DNA from: Sediminibacterium sp.
GTDB lineage: Bacteria; Bacteroidota; Bacteroidia; Chitinophagales; Chitinophagaceae
Length of the DNA stretch: 40,949 bases
Assembly (NCBI GenBank): GCA_028687975.1
Contig: JAQTZD010000011.1
Span: 1-40,949, forward strand
Direction: 5' to 3'
The notes beneath the pieces were generated by a model. That model did not search any database and had not been told where the DNA came from. It was given only the letters and a program-made list of their open reading frames with translations. A program made the translations under genes and the position numbers. This document shows, piece by piece, positions 1 through 6,687 of the stretch; position 1 is the stretch's first letter; each line of letters opens with the position of its first letter.

Positions 1-60
1 GATTATCAATACAAGGCGTTGCTGGGCGATCGAAAACCAGCTTTGAATTACAGAGATTAA
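1..60 (+). CDS. C-terminal end of an upstream gene (partial)
   Basis: The first 20 codons of the window are open in frame 1 and end in TAA at 58-60, giving a 19-residue tail that ends in LNYRD. The reading frame stops just before the convergent lysS stop codon at 82, which is the tight convergent packing seen elsewhere in this window. Too little remains to name a family. It could also be a chance open stretch. Confidence 0.4.
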   Translation, partial: DYQYKALLGDRKPALNYRD

Positions 61-81
61 AACCGAATAACAAGCTCCTGT

Positions 82-1608
82 CTAATCTTCGAATTTCTCC
101 GGACGCATTTGAGGGAACAGCAATACATCCTGGATGGATGCCTGGTTGGTCATCATCATGCAGAGGCGGTCGATGCCAATACCGATACCGGATGTAGGAG
201 GCATACCGTATTCCAGTGCACGCAGAAAATCATAGTCAATAAACATGGCTTCATCGTCTCCTCTTTCCATCAGTTTAACCTGTTCTTCGAAACGCTCCCG
301 CTGATCTATAGGATCATTCAGTTCAGAATAGGCATTGGCCAGTTCCTTACCGTTCACCATCAGTTCAAAACGTTCTACCAGGCCGGGCTTACTGCGGTGC
401 TTCTTGGTAAGCGGACTCATTTCTACAGGATAGTCGATAATGAAGGTTGGCTGAATAAAAGTATGCTCGCTGGTAGCTCCGAAAATTTCATCGACCAGTT
501 TACCCTTGCCAATAGTGGGGGGAACGTCTATATTCAGTTGCTTACATACATCGCGCAGGCCAGCTTCATCCATTTCACTGATATCAATTCCTGTATTTTC
601 CTTGATGGCATCGTGGATACTGATCCTCCGGAAAGGAGCTTTGAAATTAACCACGTGATTGCCCAGGATAACTTCTGTAGTTCCGTGCAGGGTGATGGCA
701 ATTTTTTCGAAGAGCTGCTCTGTAACTTCCATCATCCAGAGATAGTCTTTATAGGCAGTATACCATTCCAGTACCGTGAATTCCGGGTTATGTGTACGGT
801 CCATTCCTTCGTTCCGGAAGTTTCTGCTGAACTCATACACCCAGTCGAACCCACCTACAATCAATCTTTTCAGGTACAGTTCATTGGCAATTCTTAAATA
901 GAAAGGAACATCCAGGGCATTGTGGTGCGTTACAAACGGACGGGCCGCTGCTCCTCCGGGAATAGACTGGAGCACCGGTGTATCCACTTCCAGGGCTCCC
1001 TGTTCGTTCAGGAATTCCCGAATGGTATTGATGATCTTCGTTCTTTTGAGAAATGTGTCTTTAACATCAGGATTGATGATCAGGTCGGCATACCGCTGCC
1101 GGTAACGGAACTCGGGATCGGTTACGGCATCAAAAATGTTTCCTTCCTCATCTCTTTTAACCACGGGAAGAGGCTTAAGCGATTTGGTTAACAGGGTGAT
1201 GGTTTTTGCATGAATGGAGGTTTCACCGGTTTTAGTTACAAATGCATAACCGGTGCAACCAATAATATCTCCCAGATCCAGTCCGTGTTTTACCAGGTTG
1301 TCAAAATAAGATTTGTCTTCGTCGGGGCATATCTCATCCCGTTTTACATATAGTTGAATAATACCCTTGCTGTCTTGAATCTTGATAAAGAAAACCTTTC
1401 CCTTATCGTTGATGCTCATGATCCTGCCTGCCACACATAGATCACTGAACTGATCTTTGGTTTCTTCTGTGTAGGCATTCTTGATATCTGTTGAAAAATG
1501 ATTTACCGGATAAAGTGGTGCGGGGAACGGATCAATACCTGCTGCCTGCAGCTTTGCAAGCTTCTCTCTTCTGATTAATTCCTGTTCGGAAAAATGTGCG
1601 TGACTCAT
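82..1608 (-). CDS. lysS: Lysyl-tRNA synthetase, class II
   Basis: Cytoplasmic enzyme that charges tRNA-Lys with lysine using ATP. The 508-residue product has the usual class II LysRS length. An N-terminal OB-fold anticodon-binding domain occupies roughly residues 55-155, followed by the class II catalytic core. Motif 2 is visible as FRNEGMDRTHNPEF and motif 3 as GIGIGIDRL near the C-terminus. The ATG start gives an N-terminus (MSHAHFSEQELIRREKL) typical of Bacteroidota LysRS. The gene stands alone, and its own promoter and a leader of about 92 nt lie upstream on the minus strand (1609-1736). Identification is firm from the motifs and full length. Confidence 0.97.
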   Translation of the reverse strand: MSHAHFSEQELIRREKLAKLQAAGIDPFPAPLYPVNHFSTDIKNAYTEETKDQFSDLCVAGRIMSINDKGKVFFIKIQDSKGIIQLYVKRDEICPDEDKSYFDNLVKHGLDLGDIIGCTGYAFVTKTGETSIHAKTITLLTKSLKPLPVVKRDEEGNIFDAVTDPEFRYRQRYADLIINPDVKDTFLKRTKIINTIREFLNEQGALEVDTPVLQSIPGGAAARPFVTHHNALDVPFYLRIANELYLKRLIVGGFDWVYEFSRNFRNEGMDRTHNPEFTVLEWYTAYKDYLWMMEVTEQLFEKIAITLHGTTEVILGNHVVNFKAPFRRISIHDAIKENTGIDISEMDEAGLRDVCKQLNIDVPPTIGKGKLVDEIFGATSEHTFIQPTFIIDYPVEMSPLTKKHRSKPGLVERFELMVNGKELANAYSELNDPIDQRERFEEQVKLMERGDDEAMFIDYDFLRALEYGMPPTSGIGIGIDRLCMMMTNQASIQDVLLFPQMRPEKFED

Positions 1609-1636
1609 AATAACTGCTTTGAAAAGTACTAAAACA

Positions 1637-1660
1637 AAAGTCCCGCAGAAGCGAGACTTT
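1637..1660 (-). terminator. Terminator-like hairpin in lysS leader
   Basis: On the minus strand the arms AAAGTCTCGC and GCGGGACTTT enclose the loop TTCT. The stem has 10 positions with one mismatch and is followed immediately by TTGTTTT. The shape is that of an intrinsic terminator or attenuator, but it lies between the predicted lysS promoter and the lysS start, so attenuation of lysS is possible. The structure is seen; its role is inferred. Confidence 0.5.
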
Positions 1661-1685
1661 GTATATGGATGGGTTAGTAAGTACT

Positions 1686-1701
1686 GGGAAACGAGTTTCC
1701 C
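1686..1701 (-). other. Perfect hairpin at predicted 5' end of lysS transcript
   Basis: GGGAAA-CTCG-TTTCCC on the minus strand, a 6-bp perfect stem with a 4-nt loop (7 bp if the loop closes further). It lies directly downstream of the predicted lysS promoter, so it would sit at the extreme 5' end of the mRNA, where such stems often protect against decay. Confidence 0.5.
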
Positions 1702-1736
1702 TACACAATATTAAAAAGACTTTTAACGAATGCAAA

Positions 1737-2027
1737 AATTTTTTTAAACAATTTTATTAACATTTTGACTGCCGATGTGGATTCTGTAGTAAAATCACGA
1801 GGCTGTATTGGATGCGTCAGGACTAATTTTTATAACCATTCATTTAACCTTAAAAAATTCAATCTTCTGAAACAATGATGAATAAAGGGTTTGCGAAAGA
1901 TTGATTTTATAAGATCAGCGTAAACCAAAAAACAGCTTGCCGTTTTTGTGCATGCAGGAGCAGGTTTTGGGTATTTGTTTTTCCGGGCTTCTCCTCAAAA
2001 AAAAATTTCCCGGAAAACCTTGCTTAC
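1737..2027. other. Intergenic region between lysS and lpxD-like gene
   Basis: This is the only stretch longer than 300 bases without a gene when taken with the lysS leader (1609-2056). No RNA gene was recognised. It holds AT-rich DNA and one perfect 9-bp inverted repeat (TTTTCCGGG at 1979-1987, CCCGGAAAA at 2009-2017). A longer open frame from 1937 runs into the lpxD-like gene, but its extra residues do not resemble LpxD. Confidence 0.5.
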
Positions 2028-2035
2028 TACCTTTA
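2028..2035 (+). promoter_or_regulatory. Candidate -7 promoter element of lpxD-like gene
   Basis: TACCTTTA differs from TAnnTTTG at one position and lies 21 nt before the chosen ATG at 2057. No clear TTTG is found 19 nt upstream. The 9-bp inverted repeat at 1979-2017 lies just upstream of it. Confidence 0.3.
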
Positions 2036-2056
2036 CTGCCGCTAAAAACACAGCAA

Positions 2057-3001
2057 ATGAAGTTTCCCGCTCCGGTTTCGGTTCAATGGATCGCCGATAT
2101 GATTCATGCAGAAGTTGCAGGTAATGCCACAGCAAATGTGCTTGGCATCAATGAAATTCACAAAGTGGAAAGAGGTGATCTTGTATTTGTGGATCATCCC
2201 AAGTATTATGATACCTGTTTAAAAAGCGCCGCAGATTTTATCATCATCAATACAAAGGAGGTGGATATTCCCGAAGGCAAAGCCATCCTGGTTGTTGATG
2301 ATCCTTTTGAAGCATACCTAACCATTGTAAAGCATTTCCGTCCGTTTATGCCGGAACAGCAGTTGATCAGTGATGATCTGGTTATTGGTGAAGGTTCAGT
2401 GATAATGCCGAATTCATTTGTTGGTAAACAGGTTCGTATAGGCCGCAACACTATTATACATCCCAATGTTACCATTCTGGACTATACCGTGATCGGAGAC
2501 CATGTGGTTGTTCAGTCGGGAACAGTAATTGGTGGTGATGCGTTTTACTACAACACCAAAAAAAACCGGGAGCAGTGGTATAAGAAAATGCTGAGTTGCG
2601 GTAATGTGGTGATAGAAGACGGAGTGGAAATTGGTGCCGGTTGTATGATCGACAGAGGTGTAACTGCGGAAACAAGAATCGGCAAGGGAACCAAGATGGA
2701 CAATATGGTACATATTGGCCATGATGTAACCGTTGGAAAAAACTGTTTGTTTGCCGCTCAGGTGGGCATAGCGGGAGGAACGATCATAGAAGATGGTGTT
2801 ACCCTTTGGGGACAGGTGGGGGTTAGTAAAACGCTCACGATTGGGGCCAATGCGGTAGTGCTTGCCCAGAGTGGTGTGCCCTCCTCTCTGGCTGGCGGCA
2901 AAACCTATTTCGGCTATCCTGCCGAAGACGCTTCTCTTAAAAGAAGAGAACTGGTATGGATTAAGCGTATTCCTGAACTATGGAAAAAAGTGATGGAATA
3001 A
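2057..3001 (+). CDS. LpxD-like UDP-3-O-acylglucosamine N-acyltransferase
   Basis: Probable cytoplasmic acyltransferase of lipid A synthesis, adding a hydroxyacyl chain to the amino group of a UDP-3-O-acylglucosamine. The 314-residue product has the LpxD N-terminal domain (residues 5-100), then hexapeptide repeats of a left-handed beta-helix (105-275). A conserved HIGHDV segment has His222 at the position of the LpxD catalytic histidine. The C-terminal helix resembles LpxD (GYPAE followed by basic and hydrophobic residues). The start at 2057 was chosen because the upstream in-frame ATG at 1937 adds 40 residues unlike LpxD. It is slightly shorter than typical LpxD (about 340), is not next to lpxC, fabZ or lpxA, and has an unusual loop (YYNTKKNREQWYKK) where LpxD usually has a GFG-type segment. 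It is probably a paralogue of the main lpxD, so I give no symbol. Confidence 0.8.
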   Translation: MKFPAPVSVQWIADMIHAEVAGNATANVLGINEIHKVERGDLVFVDHPKYYDTCLKSAADFIIINTKEVDIPEGKAILVVDDPFEAYLTIVKHFRPFMPEQQLISDDLVIGEGSVIMPNSFVGKQVRIGRNTIIHPNVTILDYTVIGDHVVVQSGTVIGGDAFYYNTKKNREQWYKKMLSCGNVVIEDGVEIGAGCMIDRGVTAETRIGKGTKMDNMVHIGHDVTVGKNCLFAAQVGIAGGTIIEDGVTLWGQVGVSKTLTIGANAVVLAQSGVPSSLAGGKTYFGYPAEDASLKRRELVWIKRIPELWKKVME

Positions 3002-3003
3002 AC

Positions 3004-3990
3004 TTAAACAGGATTGGTTTTCAGGATTTCCATACAAATTCTGCCGATGGATTCTTCCATCGGAGTATAGCTGAATTCCGGAAATTTTTTGAGAAACCTC
3101 GTGTTGTTAAAGTTGACTTTTGCCTGGGCTGTTCTGGCTGTTTCTTTGGTTAGTAAGGGGTTCTTACCGCTGAATTTTGCTTTGAGAGCTTCCAGCCGCC
3201 AAACAATTTCCGCCATCAGGGGTGTAACTTTCTTAAAAGGAGGGTTTTTATCGAATTCTTTGGCAATCAGTGTAAATATTTCCCGGTAAGACCTGTTCTC
3301 TCCGCTGATGATAAATCTTTCTCCGCTCACCTGCGAGTGCATGATTGTGATCATGGCTCGCACCAGATCCCTGACGTCTACAAATCCACTGATGCCTTCT
3401 GTGTACCAGGGAAACTCGTTGTAGACAGATTTAAAAATACCGGAAGACCCACCATCCCAGTTGCCCGGTCCCAGAATGATCACCGGATTTACAATTGCGA
3501 TATTCAATCCTTCTCCCATTCCCCTCCAAACTTCCAGTTCCGCCATGAATTTGGTTTTTCCATATTCACTGTTGCTCGTTTCGGGGCTCCAGTTCATGGT
3601 TTCATCAATGGGCTGATCTTCCCTGATTCTGCCAAGTGCGGCTACTGAACTCACAAATAAAAGCTTTTTTACTCCCTGGCTGATGCAGGCGTTCACCACA
3701 TTGGCCGTGCCTTCTATATTGGTTTTGTTGAGTAATTTTTTTTGAGCGGGATGAAAGGATACAATGGCGGCGCAGTGATATACCTGTTCTACCGCCTCCA
3801 TGGCTTCCCAGAGCGTGCTGGTATCCAGGATATCTCCTTTTACCCACTCTATCCCCTTCAATCCCGCCAGTGTCTGCGGAACCGAACTTCTGTATAGTGC
3901 GCGTACGGATTTACCTTCCTGCACAAGTTGCTGAATAAGATGTGATCCAACCAGTCCGGTACCTCCCGTTACTAATATCATTTTTCGCAA
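3004..3990 (-). CDS. NAD(P)-dependent epimerase/reductase (extended SDR)
   Basis: Cytoplasmic oxidoreductase of the extended short-chain dehydrogenase family, dihydroflavonol-4-reductase-like. The 328 residues begin with a Rossmann nucleotide-binding motif (TGGTGLVGSH, residues 8-17). The SSVAALG strand supplies the catalytic serine region and YGKTK carries the Tyr-x-x-x-Lys pair. The substrate cannot be read from the sequence. Its ATG lies 13 bp inside the end of the upstream Fur-family gene, so it is translationally coupled as the last gene of the sco-fur-SDR operon. It converges on the lpxD-like gene with only 2 bp between stop codons. Confidence 0.85.
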   Translation of the reverse strand: MRKMILVTGGTGLVGSHLIQQLVQEGKSVRALYRSSVPQTLAGLKGIEWVKGDILDTSTLWEAMEAVEQVYHCAAIVSFHPAQKKLLNKTNIEGTANVVNACISQGVKKLLFVSSVAALGRIREDQPIDETMNWSPETSNSEYGKTKFMAELEVWRGMGEGLNIAIVNPVIILGPGNWDGGSSGIFKSVYNEFPWYTEGISGFVDVRDLVRAMITIMHSQVSGERFIISGENRSYREIFTLIAKEFDKNPPFKKVTPLMAEIVWRLEALKAKFSGKNPLLTKETARTAQAKVNFNNTRFLKKFPEFSYTPMEESIGRICMEILKTNPV

Positions 3991-4397
3991 TTATTACATG
4001 TTCCGCTTACGACCAGATCGGTTTGGGCAGCTTTGAATCCTTTTGGCAATTTTACTTTCGGAACACTTACATGATCCAGGCAATAAGTGGTGCCGCATTC
4101 ATCACAAATAAAATGAACATGATCGTCGTGATGGTGTCCTTCTACACACTCGTCTTTGCAAAGTGCGTATCTGATGGAATTATCTGCTGTGGGTATGGTA
4201 TGAATGATTCCTTTTTCAACAAAAGTTTGCAGCGTTCTGTAAATGGTAACCCGGTCGAACTCTGTACCGCTTTTGTGTTCTATATCCGCATGCGCCAGCG
4301 CATTGCCCGATTGCAGAAAAAACGAAAGGATCTTTTTTCTGGAATCAGTAACACTTAACTGGTGTTTTTTGAGTGTATCGGTAATTTTGCTGTGCAT
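3978..4397 (-). CDS. Fur-family metal-responsive transcriptional regulator
   Basis: DNA-binding repressor of the Fur/Zur/PerR family, 139 residues, a normal length. The winged helix lies at about residues 5-75, with recognition helix DRVTIYRTLQTFVEKGII. The metal-binding dimerisation domain follows, with a His-rich loop (GHHHDDHVHF) and two CxxC pairs (C98/C101 and C134/C137) that form the structural zinc site. The metal sensed cannot be settled from sequence. Zur-like sensing is plausible given the divergent MerC gene, while the upstream Sco gene points to copper. It lies 9 nt downstream of the Sco-like gene and overlaps the SDR gene, so the three form one operon. Confidence 0.9.
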   Translation of the reverse strand: MHSKITDTLKKHQLSVTDSRKKILSFFLQSGNALAHADIEHKSGTEFDRVTIYRTLQTFVEKGIIHTIPTADNSIRYALCKDECVEGHHHDDHVHFICDECGTTYCLDHVSVPKVKLPKGFKAAQTDLVVSGTCNNCEK

Positions 4398-4406
4398 AAC
4401 CTTATA

Positions 4407-5063
4407 TCAGGGGTTATTGTTAAAAATACCATTTACAAAATTAGCGGAGGAAGATTTTTCGGCAAGCAGGGTGCGGACATCTCTTTTGAGTAGCTCCAGT
4501 TCTTCTTTTTTCAGACCGTCATAAATCTGACCTCTTACTTTGCCATCTTTGTCTACCAATGCAAAAAACTGGGTATGAATGAACTGGTCTTCAATTTTCT
4601 CAAAACTGTTTTTTGGGTCATCCAGCAAATACGAAGTTCTTGCCATCTGGTATAAGCTGTCTTTTCTACCGGTTATGAATACCCATTTTTGCGGATGTCC
4701 ACCCAGCGAATCGGCATATCTTTTCAATACCGGTACTGAATCTGTTTCAGGATTACAGGTATGTGAAAGGATCATAAAGTTGGGCTCCTGTTCAAACTCC
4801 TTGTAAATAGCTTTCATATTGGTATTCATCTTGGGGCAGATTCCTTTACAGGTTGTAAAGAAATACTCCACAACGGTTACTTTACCCAACAGGTCACGGT
4901 CGGTAAAAGGAAGCCCTTGCTGGTTGGTAAAATGAAAAGGTTTCACATAACTGATGATCGACAGCTTTTTCTTCCACATATCATTGTCCCGGAAAAGGAA
5001 ATAGTAAAATCCCAGTACAAGTGCAATAAAGAAAAGCAGGTACCCCAAAAATTTCTTGCTCAT
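4407..5063 (-). CDS. SCO1/SenC-type copper-binding thioredoxin-fold protein
   Basis: Membrane-anchored, probably periplasm-facing protein that delivers copper to, or reduces cysteines of, the CuA site of cytochrome c oxidase. From the ATG at 5063 the product is 218 residues. There is an N-terminal membrane helix (residues 5-24) and a thioredoxin fold with the Sco CxxxC motif TCKGICP (C72, C76). The conserved distal histidine is H163 (QFIHTQFF). A longer frame from 5102 adds 13 residues and is less likely, because the helix would no longer be N-terminal. It is first in an operon with the Fur-family and SDR genes. The 81-bp gap to the divergent MerC gene holds promoters for both. Confidence 0.88.
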   Translation of the reverse strand: MSKKFLGYLLFFIALVLGFYYFLFRDNDMWKKKLSIISYVKPFHFTNQQGLPFTDRDLLGKVTVVEYFFTTCKGICPKMNTNMKAIYKEFEQEPNFMILSHTCNPETDSVPVLKRYADSLGGHPQKWVFITGRKDSLYQMARTSYLLDDPKNSFEKIEDQFIHTQFFALVDKDGKVRGQIYDGLKKEELELLKRDVRTLLAEKSSSANFVNGIFNNNP

Positions 5064-5079
5064 GGTTACAATTGAGGCG

Positions 5080-5087
5080 TAAAGGTA
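5080..5087 (-). promoter_or_regulatory. Candidate -7 element of sco-fur-SDR operon
   Basis: On the minus strand TACCTTTA matches TAnnTTTG except at the last base and lies 16 nt before the ATG at 5063. No convincing TTTG at -33 was found. Confidence 0.3.
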
Positions 5088-5106
5088 CAGCCGTTTATAC
5101 AATTAT

Positions 5107-5137
5107 TTTGCAACATGGTTGCACTGTTGTACTTTTG
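5107..5137 (+). promoter_or_regulatory. Perfect Bacteroidota promoter of merC-like gene
   Basis: TTTG (5107-5110), a 19-nt spacer, then TACTTTTG (5130-5137) match the TTTG-N19-TAnnTTTG consensus at every fixed position. Only 7 nt separate the -7 box from the ATG at 5145, so the transcript would be leaderless or nearly so. This supports 5145 as the start codon over the upstream ATG at 5115. Confidence 0.75.
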
Positions 5138-5144
5138 CCAACGG

Positions 5145-5540
5145 ATGAGTTTTAAAATCAATTGGGATGCGTTGGGTATTACTGCCTCGGTGGCCTGTGC
5201 CATACACTGTGCTGTACTTCCGCTTTTTTTGAGCAGTTTACCGCTGTTTGGGGTAAATATTATCGAAAATCTTCATTTTGAATACTTTATGATTGGTGTT
5301 GCCTTTTTCATAGGTATTTATTCATTGTATCACGGTTGGGCAAAACACCACCACAGCCCGGTCCCGATGGTCTTTTTTAGTCTTGGTATTGTTCTGCTGA
5401 TTGTAAAAGTGAGTTTTTTGCATGAGTGGCGTTATTGGCTGCTCGGTCCTGCTGTTCTCTTTATTGTAGTCGGTCATTACCTGAATTACCGCTTATGCCG
5501 GAAACACAATCATGCACATGCAGACGATTGTGATCATTAA
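5145..5540 (+). CDS. MerC-domain membrane protein, probable metal transporter
   Basis: Small inner-membrane protein of the MerC family, known from mercury uptake in mer operons but common in Bacteroidota outside them. The 131 residues contain four hydrophobic segments. The first carries the metal-binding CAIHC motif (C18, H21, C22). The tail is rich in Cys and His (CRKHNHAHADDCDH). The ATG at 5145 is preferred because the promoter TAnnTTTG box ends 7 nt before it. It is divergent from the sco-fur-SDR operon, so the neighbouring Fur-family repressor is a plausible regulator. No other mer genes are present, so uptake of zinc or another soft metal is more likely than mercury resistance. Its end overlaps the convergent CorA gene by 4 bp. 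Confidence 0.82.
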   Translation: MSFKINWDALGITASVACAIHCAVLPLFLSSLPLFGVNIIENLHFEYFMIGVAFFIGIYSLYHGWAKHHHSPVPMVFFSLGIVLLIVKVSFLHEWRYWLLGPAVLFIVVGHYLNYRLCRKHNHAHADDCDH

Positions 5541-6634
5541 AACCAGCCCCTCTTTTTAAATATAAAGATCATGATCACCGGTATGGTCAGCATCAGGGAT
5601 GCGGCAATATAGAAACCATATTGGTGGTGTATATAAGGCAACCGGTCAAAGTTCATTCCAAATATGCCGCCAATGACCGTTGCCGGTGCCAGCAGGCAGG
5701 TTACAATTGCCATGACTTTCATGACCTCGTTCATTTTCAGATTAACATTGCTCAAATACAGGTCCTGGAGGTTGATCATCATATCCCGGTAGTTTTCTGC
5801 CAGGTCGCTGGCCTGAACAATATGATCATAAATATCTTTGAAGTACTTGGTAGTTTTGTCATCCAGCAGATCGCTTTCACTTCGGATGAAACCGTTGATC
5901 AGTTCGCGAACGGGGCTTACGTTTCTTTTCAGTACAATCAGTTCTTTTCTGAGGGCGTTGATTTCGGCGAGTGATCTTTTATTGGAACTTCTGATAATTT
6001 TGTCTTCCAGCCATTCTATTCTTTCTCCGATCTTTTCCATTACCAGATAATAGTTGTCTACAATCATGTCCAGTAATGCGTAACAGAGATAATCGGCGCC
6101 GCTTGTTCTGAGCTTGCTTCCTGCTACCCTGAGTTTTTCCCTGACCGGGGTAAAAACATCTCTTCCTGCGTCTTCCTGAAAGGAAATTACAAATCCTTTG
6201 CCCAGCAGAATGCTGATTTGTTCAGTTTCTACGGTGCCTGTTTTTTCGTTGAAATAGAGCATATTCAACAAGCCAAAAAGTACAGGTTCTATTTCATCCA
6301 TCTTGGGACGCTGGCTTACACTTAAAATATCTTCCGTAATCAGGTAGTGAATACCAAAGTGACTGCAGACTGCTTCCACATCTTTTTTTCGGATTCCGTC
6401 TATATTGATCCAGCTGACCCGATCATTATTGCGGTATGGATAAATGGCATCAACCTGATTAAATTCCTTTTCTTCCAATTGTTCCGCATTGTAGTTGAAC
6501 AGCGTTATATGGATTTGCTCTGCTTCTTCGCGGGTTGGAATTATCGTAGGATTTACCTGAAAAATATCCCTGGTTCTTTTTGTATCAAAAAGAGATAAAA
6601 CGTTCAGGTATTTCAGGTATTTATTTTGCACCAT
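5537..6634 (-). CDS. corA: CorA-type magnesium/cobalt transporter
   Basis: Inner-membrane divalent cation channel of the CorA (2-TM-GxN) family. From the ATG at 6634 the product is 365 residues. A large N-terminal cytoplasmic domain with long helices is followed by two C-terminal membrane helices. The signature GMN sits between them (residues 326-328), and the protein ends in a basic tail (KKRGWF). An in-frame start at 6679 adds 15 residues. The shorter start is preferred, but either is possible. Cobalt or nickel transport cannot be excluded for a CorA family member, though it is not linked to the hydrogenase genes. Confidence 0.9.
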   Translation of the reverse strand: MVQNKYLKYLNVLSLFDTKRTRDIFQVNPTIIPTREEAEQIHITLFNYNAEQLEEKEFNQVDAIYPYRNNDRVSWINIDGIRKKDVEAVCSHFGIHYLITEDILSVSQRPKMDEIEPVLFGLLNMLYFNEKTGTVETEQISILLGKGFVISFQEDAGRDVFTPVREKLRVAGSKLRTSGADYLCYALLDMIVDNYYLVMEKIGERIEWLEDKIIRSSNKRSLAEINALRKELIVLKRNVSPVRELINGFIRSESDLLDDKTTKYFKDIYDHIVQASDLAENYRDMMINLQDLYLSNVNLKMNEVMKVMAIVTCLLAPATVIGGIFGMNFDRLPYIHHQYGFYIAASLMLTIPVIMIFIFKKRGWF

Positions 6635-6664
6635 GCTTTGAAGGTAGAAAAAATAAGTATTCAA

Positions 6665-6672
6665 TACCTTTG
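6665..6672 (+). promoter_or_regulatory. -7 promoter element of YheT-like gene
   Basis: TACCTTTG matches TAnnTTTG exactly and ends 15 nt before the ATG at 6688. The nearest TTTG (6637-6640) is 24 nt upstream, longer than usual, so the -33 element is uncertain. Confidence 0.5.
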
Positions 6673-6687
6673 CCGACAATCCGCGTT

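Larger units (their letters stand above)
1609..1736 (-). promoter_or_regulatory. lysS promoter and structured leader
   Basis: Reading the minus strand, a TTTG -33 element (1733-1736) and a TAATATTG -7 element (1706-1713) are separated by exactly 19 nt. This matches the Bacteroidota sigma-ABfr consensus TTTG-N19-TAnnTTTG with one mismatch in the -7 box. The start point should fall near 1700-1702, giving an untranslated leader of about 92 nt. That leader would begin with one hairpin (1686-1701) and contain a second, terminator-like hairpin (1637-1660) followed by TTGTTTT. The promoter match is seen directly; the start point is inferred. Confidence 0.6.

Noticed and set aside
109..897. 262-residue plus-strand frame
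   Set aside because: Lies wholly inside lysS on the opposite strand; it has no domain signature, while lysS is certain.
1532..1735. 67-residue minus-strand frame as a lysS leader peptide
   Set aside because: Its start lies upstream of the predicted transcription start (about 1701), inside the promoter, and it runs into the lysS coding region in another frame.
1937..2056. N-terminal extension of the LpxD-like gene
   Set aside because: The 40 extra residues look like a translated AT-rich intergenic region, and a candidate promoter box lies inside it.
5145..5540. Mercury resistance locus
   Set aside because: Only a MerC-domain protein is present; no merR, merA, merT or merP lies nearby, and MerC proteins are common in Bacteroidota without mercury resistance.
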